A DNA stretch of 64,000 nucleotides from JAGORM01 sp964406795 (GCA_964406795.1 CAYOTA010000002.1:62001-126000), one strand, 5' to 3'; shown: positions 26,285 to 35,027, counted from the stretch's first letter. A program made the numbers and translations. The notes: generated by a model not told the origin, from the sequence alone.

Positions 26285-27436
26285 ATGGTACGGAAACTAT
26301 TAAGCAGTGTTATATTATTTCTTGTCTTCGCACATATAGTAGCCCCTTTGTCCTATGCTCAAAGCACTCAAATCCCACGAGGCAATGTACTTCCTAAAAC
26401 AACCTACCACAAAGCAAAGGTTATTAAAATACTTGATGAAGGAAAAAAAGTTGAAGATGAATTTACATCTTTTTATCAGGTGGTGCAGGTGCAAATCCTT
26501 AACGGTTCAGAGAAAGGTAAAAAAGTAAACGTTGAGCAGGGTGGACTTAGAGAAACAACACCTCAGCAGTTTTTAGAACCTGGGGATGATATAGTGATTC
26601 TAAGATCAGTTGCAAAAGATGAAACATACTACACTCTGCAAGATAGATACAGGCTGGGAGGAATAATTCCAATATTAGTTGGTTTTTTTCTTTTGGTTAT
26701 ATTGATAGCCGGCAAAAAAGGATTTGGATCTATAATTGGACTGATTATTAGCTTAGGAATTATAATGCTATTTATTGTTCCCCAAGTTTTAAAAGGTAAC
26801 GATCCTGTATTTATAACTATCGTAGGATCTCTTTTAATAATGCTTATCACCATGTATTTAGCTCATGGAATTTCTAAGAAAATTACAGTAGCCGTAGTGG
26901 CCACTTTAGTTGCTCTTGGTATAACTGGAGTGCTGGCAACTGTTTTGGTAGGAGTCGTACACTTATCAGGATTGGCAACAGAAGACGCAGCCATGCTATT
27001 ATTGAATCCAGCGAACATAAACATGCGGGGACTGCTTCTTGCAGGAATTATAATAGGAGCACTAGGTGTTTTAGATGACATTACTACTTCGCAGTCGGCA
27101 ACTGTTTTTGAAATACATCACACTGATCCTAAACTTCCATTTACAACTCTTGCTAAAAAAGGATTCAATGTAGGAAAAGAGCATATTGCATCCCTCGTAA
27201 ACACTTTAGTGTTGGCTTATGCAGGTGCTTCTCTTTCATTGTTTATGCTATTCGTATTAAATCCTGCAAGCCAACCCTATTGGGTACTTTTAAATTCTGA
27301 AATAGTAGTGGAAGAGGTAATAAGAACTATAGCAGGGAGTATAGGACTAGTTATGGCAGTGCCTATCACTACACTTCTTGCCGCATGGGTTGCAACATCT
27401 TCCAGGTTTAAAAAGTCCCCATTGACTAAAAAATAG
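26285..27436 (+). CDS. YibE/F-like multi-pass membrane protein
   Basis: 383 residues. A signal/anchor is followed by an extracytoplasmic domain (K-A-K-V-I-K-I-L-D-E-G, L-N-G-S-E-K-G-K-K-V), then about seven to eight membrane helices with the YibE/F pattern G-A-L-G-V-L-D-D-I-T-T-S-Q. ATG 26285 is preferred over an upstream in-frame ATG because TATAAT (26273-26278) is exactly six bases before it and the signal peptide begins there. The function of the family is not established. The divergent zinc operator next to its promoter hints at metal-linked regulation. Confidence 0.85.
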   Translation: MVRKLLSSVILFLVFAHIVAPLSYAQSTQIPRGNVLPKTTYHKAKVIKILDEGKKVEDEFTSFYQVVQVQILNGSEKGKKVNVEQGGLRETTPQQFLEPGDDIVILRSVAKDETYYTLQDRYRLGGIIPILVGFFLLVILIAGKKGFGSIIGLIISLGIIMLFIVPQVLKGNDPVFITIVGSLLIMLITMYLAHGISKKITVAVVATLVALGITGVLATVLVGVVHLSGLATEDAAMLLLNPANINMRGLLLAGIIIGALGVLDDITTSQSATVFEIHHTDPKLPFTTLAKKGFNVGKEHIASLVNTLVLAYAGASLSLFMLFVLNPASQPYWVLLNSEIVVEEVIRTIAGSIGLVMAVPITTLLAAWVATSSRFKKSPLTKK

Positions 27437-27491
27437 GAATAGGATTACATTTAATATACCCCCTTTAAAATACTAAGGTAGCAAAATAAGA

Positions 27492-28058
27492 ATGAATAAC
27501 AAGCAACACATTCTAAAACATCGATTCATGCTTTGCAAAAGGCAAATTAAATCCAAAGGGTTTACATTGATTGAACTTATCGTAGCAATCGCTATTATCG
27601 CTGTATTGGCTGTTGTGCTAATTACTATTATTGATCCGCAAGAAAAGGTTTTGTCATCTCAGGATGTTGCTATGATTTCTGCAGTTAAACAATTTGGGGC
27701 AGCAGAGGATAATTTTGCCGCACTTCATGATGGGTATTATGCTGGGGGCAGCGGACTCAACAGTACGCTTATGTTATTAAATGCAACGGGTGACTCCAGA
27801 ATATCTTCGTTTGATCCAAATGGATATACTATTACTTTTTTAAATTCTCCAAGTGCCGGCTGTGTCTCCGGAATATCATGCAGTGGATATGCTTTTGTGC
27901 TTCAGCTAAAAGCTAGAAAATATTTAGCGGGCATCCCACCCGTGGCAGGCCCATTTTTTCAGGTAGTAAATGGGAATAGTTGTTATGTGGCAACAGGTAT
28001 AACGAGTACTCAGCTAGACGCACTTGATGGCTCATCTGAAGGACCAGGAGGATGCTAA
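27492..28058 (+). CDS. Type IV pilin-like prepilin
   Basis: 188 residues. After a 22-residue basic leader comes the prepilin peptidase signature K-G-F-T-L-I-E-L-I-V-A-I-A-I-I-A-V-L-A, followed by a small globular domain with two cysteine pairs (A-G-C-V-S-G-I-S-C-S-G and N-S-C-Y-V). The C-terminal D-G-S-S-E-G-P-G-G-C is typical of small pseudopilins. No pilus assembly genes are nearby, so it may use machinery encoded elsewhere. Confidence 0.88.
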   Translation: MNNKQHILKHRFMLCKRQIKSKGFTLIELIVAIAIIAVLAVVLITIIDPQEKVLSSQDVAMISAVKQFGAAEDNFAALHDGYYAGGSGLNSTLMLLNATGDSRISSFDPNGYTITFLNSPSAGCVSGISCSGYAFVLQLKARKYLAGIPPVAGPFFQVVNGNSCYVATGITSTQLDALDGSSEGPGGC

Positions 28059-28198
28059 ACTTGCTCCAATCCATTATCGCAAAAACCCATTGCTTGAGTT
28101 TTAGCCCTCTACCCTATAAAATATACAGATCATAAGTTAATTAATTGATTTTTACTTTCTATTTTACTTTTGATATTTAATTTTTGACTTTTGATTTT

Positions 28199-28318
28199 TT
28201 ACGGGGTGTAAGCAGAGCTTGCTTTTTTGCTCGTTTCACTTTCAAAAAAGTAGTTCATAATTGTTTGCACAAATGAACTACAGTACAATTTGTTTCTACC
28301 CTGAGGGGTAAAAACAAA
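28199..28318 (+). repeat. tRNA-Pro 5'-end copies and hairpins upstream of tRNA-Pro
   Basis: TTACGGGGTGTA (28199-28210) is repeated at 28320-28331, the tRNA-Pro start. GTAGTTCAT (28250-28258), equal to tRNA bases 28329-28337, pairs with ATGAACTAC (28273-28281) in a strong hairpin. Between these copies lies a 39-base insert with GCTTGCTTTTTT (28217-28228), whose complement AAAAAAGCAAGC recurs in the uvrA and lexA leaders. A TACAAT box (28284-28289) and a second hairpin TTTGTTT/AAACAAA with TACCC/GGGTA (28289-28318) follow. Confidence 0.75.
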
Positions 28319-28322
28319 GTTA

Positions 28323-28394
28323 CGGGGTGTAGTTCATCGGTAGAACGCTCGGTTTGGGACCGAGAAGCAGTGGGTTCAATTCCCTCCACCCCGA
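28323..28394 (+). tRNA. tRNA-Pro(TGG)
   Basis: Acceptor CGGGGTG/CACCCCG, anticodon stem CTCGG/CCGAG with loop TTTGGGA (anticodon TGG), T-loop TTCAATT. CCA is not encoded. Confidence 0.95.
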
Positions 28395-28508
28395 CTGAAT
28401 GATGTATGCATAGAATTTTGTCTTATGCTACAATTATCTAAGTTAGTGTAGAGGAAGTTTCTCCGGATACCTGCATCTGCCTAATTTCAGCTTTCAAAGT
28501 TTTTTGCT

Positions 28509-28538
28509 ATGGAAAAAAGGTTTTACTTTTACATGTAA
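28509..28538 (+). other. Nine-residue upstream ORF echoing the MFS start
   Basis: ATG 28509 opens M-E-K-R-F-Y-F-Y-M-stop. The TAA (28536-28538) shares its A with the ATG of the MFS gene, which itself begins M-E-K-R-F-Y-F-L-Y-V. The two copies differ mainly at synonymous or third positions, so it is an old tandem duplication or a selected leader peptide allowing translational coupling. Confidence 0.65.
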
Positions 28539-29710
28539 TGGAAAAGCGTTTCTACTTTTTATATGTTTCTGTTTTTTTAAGCATCATGTCTTTTGGACTG
28601 ATGTTTCCTATTCTTCCACTTTTTATAAGTAAACTTAATGCAACATCGCTGGACTTAGGACTTCTTGCCGCGTCTTTTGCACTCATGCAATTTTTGTTTG
28701 CACCTCTCATAGGTAAGATGTCTGATAGATATGGACGCAAACCCATTCTTTTGTTTTCCATAACAGTTACGGCAATTGCCTGTTTCATAATGGGATCAGC
28801 AACCACACTGTTTCAACTCTATCTAGGAACTATTCTTCAAGGAATAGGTAATGCCGGCGTTTTGCCTGCAGCCCTTGCTTATGTAGCAGATGTAACTTCT
28901 GGGCATAACCGCTCTAAATTTGTTTCAAGAATAACTGGTACATTTGCGCTGGGATTTATGGTAGGACCTGCAATTGGTGGATTTTTAGGAGAAGAATCTA
29001 TAGCATTCCCCTACTATGCGGCGGCATTTGTGGGACTGATTAATGCTGCGGTTATTGCAATCTTTTTACCAGAAACTCATCACAAACGGGATACAAAGTT
29101 GGCAATCAAAGAAGGGCTTATTAATATCAAACCACTATTCACTATTCTAAAAGGTGAACTGGGAATTATATTCATGGTTTTGTTTGCATGGTCGTTTTAT
29201 ATAGGAAATTTTAACCTGGCAACACCATTTTTTACACTGGAAAAATTCAATTTTGGCCCGCATGATATTGGCTTGTTTTTCTCAAGTGTAGGACTTGTTT
29301 CAGGAGTGTCGCAATGGTTTATACTACCCGCTATAGAACGCCGCATAGGTGATTTAAGGGTCATGTTTATGGGTCTTATATTTTTGTCAGTAGGTCTATT
29401 TTTGGTTCCATTTTCACAGTCCGTATTTATGTTTTATAGCTTTTTTGTAATTGTTGTTTTTGGAAGTTCTCTGGTCAGGCCGTCAGTTAGCTCATATTTA
29501 TCTAAAAAAACGCTAGAAGGTCAGGGAGCCACAATGGGGCTTGCGACATCTTTTGAAAGCTTAGCTAGAGTCATAAGTCCTCTTTTATTAGGGTTTATCA
29601 TGACTAAAACTAATACTTCTATACCGTTTTGGGTGACTGCCGGATTTGTGTTCTTCATATTTCTCCTTTTCTGGAAAACAGAAATGAAAAATCTTAAGTT
29701 TGGCCGCTGA
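28538..29710 (+). CDS. MFS multidrug/tetracycline-resistance-type exporter
   Basis: 390 residues with twelve predicted helices. The loop 2-3 signature G-K-M-S-D-R-Y-G-R-K-P (MFS motif A) and the helix 5 G-P-A-I-G-G motif (motif C, antiporter type) place it with drug:H+ antiporters such as TetA. The substrate is unknown. Translation may be coupled to a short upstream ORF with the same N-terminal residues. A TACAAT box near 28428 gives a leader of about 100 bases. It ends in TGA. Confidence 0.88.
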   Translation: MEKRFYFLYVSVFLSIMSFGLMFPILPLFISKLNATSLDLGLLAASFALMQFLFAPLIGKMSDRYGRKPILLFSITVTAIACFIMGSATTLFQLYLGTILQGIGNAGVLPAALAYVADVTSGHNRSKFVSRITGTFALGFMVGPAIGGFLGEESIAFPYYAAAFVGLINAAVIAIFLPETHHKRDTKLAIKEGLINIKPLFTILKGELGIIFMVLFAWSFYIGNFNLATPFFTLEKFNFGPHDIGLFFSSVGLVSGVSQWFILPAIERRIGDLRVMFMGLIFLSVGLFLVPFSQSVFMFYSFFVIVVFGSSLVRPSVSSYLSKKTLEGQGATMGLATSFESLARVISPLLLGFIMTKTNTSIPFWVTAGFVFFIFLLFWKTEMKNLKFGR

Positions 29711-29803
29711 CCTTGTGCATATTCCCAATCTTTTGTATAATCTAGAATGATATCTTTGAGTGCGCCGAATTTGAGCGAGCCATAAAGCGAGCGAAAACGC
29801 GGT

Positions 29804-29826
29804 GCTGAAATTCAAAGAATTTCAGC
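29804..29826 (+). repeat. Hairpin overlapping the 5' end of tRNA-Gly
   Basis: GCTGAAATTC/GAATTTCAGC, a perfect 10-bp stem with AAA loop. Its last two bases are the first two of tRNA-Gly. The left side (GCGGTGCTGAAATTCA from about 29799) looks like a degenerate copy of the tRNA start GCGGGTGTAATTCAG. Confidence 0.7.
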
Positions 29827-29896
29827 GGGTGTAATTCAGTGGTAGAATGTCAGATTTCCAATCTGAACGTCGTGGGTTCGAGTCCCATCGCCCGCT
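29825..29896 (+). tRNA. tRNA-Gly(TCC)
   Basis: Acceptor GCGGGTG/CGCCCGC, anticodon stem TCAGA/TCTGA with loop TTTCCAA (anticodon TCC), T-loop TTCGAGT, discriminator U. CCA is not encoded. Confidence 0.95.
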
Positions 29897-29919
29897 CACC
29901 TTTTAACAAACAGTAAAAT

Positions 29920-30381
29920 ATGACACATCCGGAATTTCTGCCAGATGACAAAATTGATTCTCGAGCGCTTGATATTGCGCAAAACGTATTAGGAATCAAT
30001 CCCAGTGAAATATTTTTCATTTCAAATGATGTTACACTAGAAGAGTTAAGCGAATTTAGTTTATCAAACCACACTGTTCAGGGACACAAACAAATTAAGT
30101 CAACAGATATTCCTACAGGCGATATCCATTTATACCCTGGCCAGGCAATAGACTCTCGAGAATATGTATGGTATCCGCCCTTTTCCAACCAAGAGATAAG
30201 ATCTTTATGTGTAAGGGATAGAATAAGAAATGTAAAAAAGATAGAACAAGCATATGGAATTAAAATTAAGGAATTAAAAAATATAGATGTGTATCCAAAG
30301 CTCACTATTTCGTTCGTTGCGTCTTATGTAGATCGCGCACTGCTAAAAGAATATCAACTATTAAATAGTTCGCCCTCTTGA
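29920..30381 (+). CDS. Hypothetical protein, 153 residues
   Basis: Not recognised. Soluble, acidic N-terminus, a central hydrophobic/aromatic segment (Y-V-W-Y-P-P-F) and a basic helix (R-D-R-I-R-N-V-K-K-I). TAAAAT directly precedes the ATG. It starts 23 bases after tRNA-Gly and ends in TGA about 30 bases before zwf. Confidence 0.65.
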   Translation: MTHPEFLPDDKIDSRALDIAQNVLGINPSEIFFISNDVTLEELSEFSLSNHTVQGHKQIKSTDIPTGDIHLYPGQAIDSREYVWYPPFSNQEIRSLCVRDRIRNVKKIEQAYGIKIKELKNIDVYPKLTISFVASYVDRALLKEYQLLNSSPS

Positions 30382-30412
30382 AATGAAAATATATTCCCAC
30401 TACAATTAGTGT

Positions 30413-31861
30413 TTGATGGACGCATTACCCCCTACATCCCCCAAAAATATCCCAACCGTATTTATAATCTTTGGTGCAACGGGAGATTTAATGGCTAAAA
30501 AAATTACCCCAGCACTTTTCCAACTATATATAAACAAAAAATTGCCTTCCATGTTTAAGATTATTGGCTTTTCCAGGCGTAGTTTAACACAAGATGATTT
30601 TAAAGTTCATGTACGCCAAATTTTAAAAGCAAACCGCAAAAGTGAAGAATCACAAATAGAGTCATTTTTAAATTACTTCATGTATCACAAGGGTGAGTTT
30701 GATACGCTTGACTCATATTCTACCCTGGCTGAATATTTAGGACAGGTTGACGGAGAATGGAAAGCTTGCTCTAATAAACTTTTTTATTTGGCAGTTCCCC
30801 CTAAAAATTATAAAACGATTTTTCAACATTTAAAAAGTTCAGATCTTACACTCCCTTGTGGTCCAGATGAAGGTTGGACTCGAGTTATTGTTGAAAAACC
30901 ATTTGGAAAAAACGCTGAAACAGCACAGGAACTAGACACACTTTTGGGAAAGTTATTTAAAGAAGAACAAATTTACAGAATTGATCACTATCTCGGAAAA
31001 GATATGCTGCAGAACATTTTAACGTTTAGATTTAATAATGATTTATTTGAACGTGAATGGGACGGCCGTCATATAGAAAAAATAGAAATAAAATTTTTGG
31101 AAAGTATGGGTACTGAAGGGCGTGAAGTTTTTTATGAAGGAGTTGGGGCACTGCGGGACGTAGGCCAAAACCATATGCTCCAGATGCTCGCTTTTATTAC
31201 CATGGACCAACCTGATTCTTTTACAGCAACAGACGTAAGACAGCAAAGAATGAAGGCGCTGCAAAAACTAAAACCCCTGTCAGAGGACGAAGTACTTTCA
31301 AAAACTTTTAGAGGACAGTATGTAGGATACACGGCGGGAGAAGGAGTTACCACTTCATCTAAAACAGAAACTTACTTTAAAGTGATTGCAGAACTCACAA
31401 CCGAGCGCTGGAAAGGTGTCCCCATCATTTTAGAAGCGGGAAAAAAGCTTGAGAAACGTAAAGAAGTAATTGTAACCTTTAGGCATAAGTCTTCCTGTCT
31501 GTGCACAGGTGATACTCATTACAAAAATAGACTTCTTTTTACCCTAGAACCTAAAGAGGGAATAACTATAGAATTTTGGTCAAAAAAACCAGGACTCACT
31601 TATGCTATGGAAAAGCAAAAGTTATCATTTTTATTCAGGGATCAGCGTAAAAAAGCCCAGTATATAGAGGAGTATGAAAAACTTCTGCTTGATTGTATAT
31701 TAGGAAATCAGATATCATTTATCTCAACTGAGGAAGTACAAGCAATGTGGAAATTTATTGATCCCATAGCTACTTCATGGGAAAAAAATAAAGTGAAACT
31801 TGTAAAGTACAAACCTAAGTTAAAACGAATACTTCTCGAAAGCATGAAAATTGAAGCGTAA
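30413..31861 (+). CDS. zwf: Glucose-6-phosphate 1-dehydrogenase
   Basis: 482 residues. N-terminal NADP motif F-G-A-T-G-D-L and active-site R-I-D-H-Y-L-G-K with catalytic Lys and His; the length is normal. It oxidises glucose-6-phosphate to 6-phosphogluconolactone. TACAAT (30401-30406) is exactly six bases before TTG 30413 and nine before ATG 30416, so either could be used. gnd follows after five bases; a lactonase gene is not present here. Confidence 0.95.
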   Translation: MMDALPPTSPKNIPTVFIIFGATGDLMAKKITPALFQLYINKKLPSMFKIIGFSRRSLTQDDFKVHVRQILKANRKSEESQIESFLNYFMYHKGEFDTLDSYSTLAEYLGQVDGEWKACSNKLFYLAVPPKNYKTIFQHLKSSDLTLPCGPDEGWTRVIVEKPFGKNAETAQELDTLLGKLFKEEQIYRIDHYLGKDMLQNILTFRFNNDLFEREWDGRHIEKIEIKFLESMGTEGREVFYEGVGALRDVGQNHMLQMLAFITMDQPDSFTATDVRQQRMKALQKLKPLSEDEVLSKTFRGQYVGYTAGEGVTTSSKTETYFKVIAELTTERWKGVPIILEAGKKLEKRKEVIVTFRHKSSCLCTGDTHYKNRLLFTLEPKEGITIEFWSKKPGLTYAMEKQKLSFLFRDQRKKAQYIEEYEKLLLDCILGNQISFISTEEVQAMWKFIDPIATSWEKNKVKLVKYKPKLKRILLESMKIEA

Positions 31862-31866
31862 AAAAT

Positions 31867-32793
31867 ATGAAAAAGCAAATTGGCCTCATTGGACTTGGCA
31901 AGATGGGTGCAAATGTTGCCCGCAGACTGACCACTATGGGTTGGGAAGTTATTGCTTTTAATAGGACCGCAGAAGTAACACAGACACTCGCAAAAGAAGG
32001 AATCATAGGCGCATACAGTCTAGAAGAATTGACCCAAAAACTGGAAATGCCACGTCCTATTATAACGTTGCTTCCCACAGGAAATCCTACTGACGAAATG
32101 CTTGAAAAACTGCTTCCGCTATTATCACCAAATGACATCATTATAGAAATGGCTAATTCTTTTTACAAAGATACACAAAAACGGGCGAAATCTGTAGAGT
32201 CACACAAAATAAAGTTCATCGATGTAGGAATATCAGGTGGGCCTGGTGGAGCCCTAACCGGTGCTTGTCTTATGGTTGGTGGAAATACTGAATTATTCAC
32301 CTATCTTAAACCTTTATTTACTGACATGGCCCGTTTTGATTCCTCAGGGCAAGCTATTGCACATTTTCCAGGTGTGGGTGCGGGGCATTTTGTCAAAATG
32401 GTTCACAACGGAATTGAATACGGAATTATGCAGTCAATTGCCGAAGGATTTGCTATCATGAAAAACTCTGAATTTAACTTAAACTTACAACAGGTAACGC
32501 AAATTTACAACAACGGAAGTGTTGTAGAATCCAGACTTATTGGCTGGCTTCAGGAATCGTTTGAAAAATATGGACAAGACTTAGAGACACTTTCAGGTGC
32601 AGTCGGTTTTAACGGAGAAGGAGAATGGACGGCAAAAGTAGGTACTGAAATGAATATTCCAACTCCAGTCATCACTGACTCAGTAAAGTTTAGAAAAGAG
32701 TCTCAAGAAAATCCCAGCTATACAGGTAAAGTATTAACCGCTATGAGAAACGCATTTGGCGGACACAGTATTGAAAAAGGTAAAATGACTTAA
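31867..32793 (+). CDS. gnd: 6-phosphogluconate dehydrogenase, decarboxylating, short type
   Basis: 308 residues with N-terminal G-L-I-G-L-G-K-M-G-A-N, substrate motif S-G-G-P-G-G-A and H-F-V-K-M-V-H-N-G-I-E-Y-G. The C-terminal domain is shortened as in the YqeC/GndA group, often NAD+-preferring. Converts 6-phosphogluconate to ribulose-5-phosphate and CO2. It overlaps the convergent NUDIX gene by four bases. Confidence 0.93.
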   Translation: MKKQIGLIGLGKMGANVARRLTTMGWEVIAFNRTAEVTQTLAKEGIIGAYSLEELTQKLEMPRPIITLLPTGNPTDEMLEKLLPLLSPNDIIIEMANSFYKDTQKRAKSVESHKIKFIDVGISGGPGGALTGACLMVGGNTELFTYLKPLFTDMARFDSSGQAIAHFPGVGAGHFVKMVHNGIEYGIMQSIAEGFAIMKNSEFNLNLQQVTQIYNNGSVVESRLIGWLQESFEKYGQDLETLSGAVGFNGEGEWTAKVGTEMNIPTPVITDSVKFRKESQENPSYTGKVLTAMRNAFGGHSIEKGKMT

Positions 32794-33323
32794 GCCAAAA
32801 AGAGTGTGGGAAGCCAGGACAAAACTTCCTGATCCCACGGCTTGTGAACCCAATCTACTCCACCTGGATCAATCAAAATATTTTTTAATGCGTCAGTATC
32901 TAGCCATTTGAGTTCATCTATCTCATCTTTTTCGAAAGCAAAATTTTCAATATCTCTATCTAAAATTAGCCCAAATACATGTTGGAATTCACTATGCTCA
33001 TCTTTATTTTTGAAAACTTTATAAAGTATAAGATCTTGTTGGGGGATTTTTAAGCCTAATTCTTCTTTTGTTTCTTGAACTGCACTCTGCACATAACTTT
33101 GTCCAACCGGCACATGTCCTCCAAAAAAAGCCTCCCATAACCCTGCCTTTACATCTTTTTTTATGGAACGCTTTTGGCATAAGATCTGCTTGTGACTGTT
33201 TATAATCCAGATTCCTGTAGTCCTATGCCACATTCCATTTTCATGAGCAAATTGTCTTGGCAAGGGGTCAAGTGGGTTATTATGTTCGTCAACTACAAAT
33301 ATCAATTCCTGAGGTTGTATCAT
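32790..33323 (-). CDS. NUDIX hydrolase, isopentenyl-diphosphate isomerase-like
   Basis: 177 residues: N-terminal E-L-I-F-V-V-D-E-H-N-N-P and F-A-H-E-N-G-M-W-H-R as in YfcD/IDI-like NUDIX proteins. The Nudix box is G-G-H-V-P-V-G-Q-S-Y-V-Q-S-A-V-Q-E-T-K-E-E-L-G; the first glutamate is Gln but the E-E-L-G is kept. The substrate is unknown. TATAGT is exactly six bases before the ATG. Confidence 0.85.
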   Translation of the reverse strand: MIQPQELIFVVDEHNNPLDPLPRQFAHENGMWHRTTGIWIINSHKQILCQKRSIKKDVKAGLWEAFFGGHVPVGQSYVQSAVQETKEELGLKIPQQDLILYKVFKNKDEHSEFQHVFGLILDRDIENFAFEKDEIDELKWLDTDALKNILIDPGGVDWVHKPWDQEVLSWLPTLFLA

Positions 33324-33363
33324 AGGTTCACTATACCATAAATTAAACAGCGGCTAAACAAAT

Positions 33364-33564
33364 TTATCTGCGCATAAAGAAGTTTAAAACAAGCGTTAGC
33401 ACTATACTTAAAACTATAGAAGTAACTATGGGAAAACTAAATGAGAATCCTTCCCGCTTTATATTTATATCTCCGGGAAGTCTGAAAAGTGGGAACACAA
33501 AAGATAAAAGTCCCACAATAACAAGAACGACGCCTAACAGTAATATGATTTTTCCTATGTCCAT
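33364..33564 (-). CDS. DUF2905 small membrane protein
   Basis: 66 residues with two membrane helices separated by R-L-P-G-D-I-N-I-K-R-E-G-F-S-F-S-F-P, the DUF2905 hallmark. The function is unknown. TATAGT lies exactly six bases before the ATG. Confidence 0.88.
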   Translation of the reverse strand: MDIGKIILLLGVVLVIVGLLSFVFPLFRLPGDINIKREGFSFSFPIVTSIVLSIVLTLVLNFFMRR

Positions 33565-33668
33565 AGAGTTACTATACCAGGGTATTATTAAAATTCAGTA
33601 AGAAGTAATTACAATAGCTCTAATTAATTTTCAAGGAGTCTCCCTTTTGAAGCTGTTAAGGAGTCTCC

Positions 33669-33785
33669 TTGTCGATCAATCCTAACCTAGATGGTATTTC
33701 AAGAAAACTAGGTTCTGTGGGGGCAATAGGTGCAAGAAACAAGGAAATACATAAGCAACTTCTTGAAATGTTTTTGAGTAGTTAA
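33669..33785 (+). CDS. Possible 38-residue ORF
   Basis: TTG start preceded by AAGGAG with six-base spacing; the product is L-S-I-N-P-N-L-D-G-I-S-R-K-L followed by a small amphipathic helix. The ribosome-binding-site block AAGGAGTCTCC also occurs about 28 bases earlier in front of another short ORF (TTG-AAG-CTG...). Its end overlaps the end of the convergent DUF1905 gene. Weak evidence only. Confidence 0.3.
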   Translation: MSINPNLDGISRKLGSVGAIGARNKEIHKQLLEMFLSS

Positions 33786-34330
33786 GAAGCATCCAGCAAC
33801 ACCCAGTTATTAGAAACTGTAGGATCAGAACACAAATTTCTGTTAAAGCAGCAAGGACGCCGCATTCCTTTATTTAATTTATCTATCATAACCTCCACAT
33901 GTTTTTTTCTTGTATCATCAGTTTTAACAGCCCGTATCCATCTTACCCAATCCCATCTGGCCATAGGAGTAATATCGTTCCACAATTCTTGTATTTTTTT
34001 TCTTGATTCCAAGGCTCGCTTCATGTCGGTCGGCACTTCAGGGTTTATCCACTCCTTAGTTACTTCAAGCGAAACCTGTACAGTGTCTCCTGCCTTAGCA
34101 CCCGCTTCTTGGAGTAATGTAGTATCTGGTGAAAACCAGTGACTAGGAGTGAGTCCAGGTCCATATTTACCGTCTGGTTCAAGAACAGCTTTAAACTGAA
34201 TATTATTTATATGACCTGACACCATTACCATGCCGCGGGAAGGAAGTTTGGCTGACGCATCATCAGGAAGTCTTAAAATAACCCTGTCATGAATTTTATA
34301 AAGCTGTATTTCAAAATGAATCATTGCCAT
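33782..34330 (-). CDS. DUF1905 / YdeI-OmpD-associated domain protein
   Basis: 182 residues. The N-terminal half (F-E-I-Q-L-Y-K, D-D-A-S-A-K-L, G-M-V-M-V-S-G-H-I) is a DUF1905 beta-barrel, and the C-terminal half (T-P-M-A-R-W-D-W-V-R-W-I-R-A-V-K-T) is the helical bacteriocin-protection YdeI/OmpD-associated region. The function is unknown. TATAAT is exactly six bases before the ATG. Confidence 0.82.
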   Translation of the reverse strand: MAMIHFEIQLYKIHDRVILRLPDDASAKLPSRGMVMVSGHINNIQFKAVLEPDGKYGPGLTPSHWFSPDTTLLQEAGAKAGDTVQVSLEVTKEWINPEVPTDMKRALESRKKIQELWNDITPMARWDWVRWIRAVKTDDTRKKHVEVMIDKLNKGMRRPCCFNRNLCSDPTVSNNWVLLDAS

Positions 34331-34478
34331 AAAGACATTATACCAAAGTTTATAAAAGGGAAAAATTTGGGATCAGTTACGAAATGATTTTAGAACTTAT
34401 TATAGTAAGCTATCATTTGAAAAATTTGATTTTTATAAAATATTTTTTGTAGATTTCCATTTTTGATATACTATCCTC

Positions 34479-35027
34479 ATGAATGAGGTCAAACTAAATG
34501 TAGGAGATATAGAGCTAAAAACATTTTCTTTAGAAGAAACGAATACTTTATATCAATTAATTGATAAAAATAGAGCTCAGATTGGTGAGTGGCTTCTCTG
34601 GGTTGATAAAACAAATTCTGTAGAAGATGTTGATAAATTGATAGAGGAGTATAACCAGAGAAGTGAAAAAGGTGAAGGAATAAGTTTCGGTACTTGGTAT
34701 CAAACTAAGTTGATAGACTATATTAGCTATGCGTATATTAATACAGAAAGCAAAAAGGCAAATATTGCTTATTGGCTGGATAGTGATTTCCAAGGAAAGG
34801 GTATAATTACTAAATCCTGTGAGACCCTCATTGAGTATGGATTTAACGAATTAAATCTCAATAGAATTGAGATAAGTTGCGCAGAAGGTAATAGCAAAAG
34901 CAAAGCTATACCTGAACGATTAGGTTTTACAAAGGAGGGAGTATTCAGAGAGTCCGAATTAATAAGAGGTGGAAAGCTTGCAGATAATCACTTTTATGCC
35001 TTGCTAAAGAAAGATTGGAAGAATTAG
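34479..35027 (+). CDS. GNAT acetyltransferase, RimL-like
   Basis: 182 residues matching RimJ/RimL-type N-acetyltransferases: I-A-Y-W-L-D-S-D-F-Q-G-K-G-I-I-T (acetyl-CoA loop), I-E-Y-G-F-N-E-L-N-L-N-R-I-E-I and S-K-A-I-P-E-R-L-G-F-T-K-E-G. RimL-like members acetylate ribosomal protein L12, others small molecules. TATACT is exactly six bases before the ATG. Confidence 0.88.
   Translation: MNEVKLNVGDIELKTFSLEETNTLYQLIDKNRAQIGEWLLWVDKTNSVEDVDKLIEEYNQRSEKGEGISFGTWYQTKLIDYISYAYINTESKKANIAYWLDSDFQGKGIITKSCETLIEYGFNELNLNRIEISCAEGNSKSKAIPERLGFTKEGVFRESELIRGGKLADNHFYALLKKDWKN

Noticed and set aside
28079..28198. Possible gene or RNA in the AT-rich stretch after the prepilin gene
   Set aside because: I see only T-rich low-complexity sequence with short TTTTGA-type repeats and no coding frame or stable structure.
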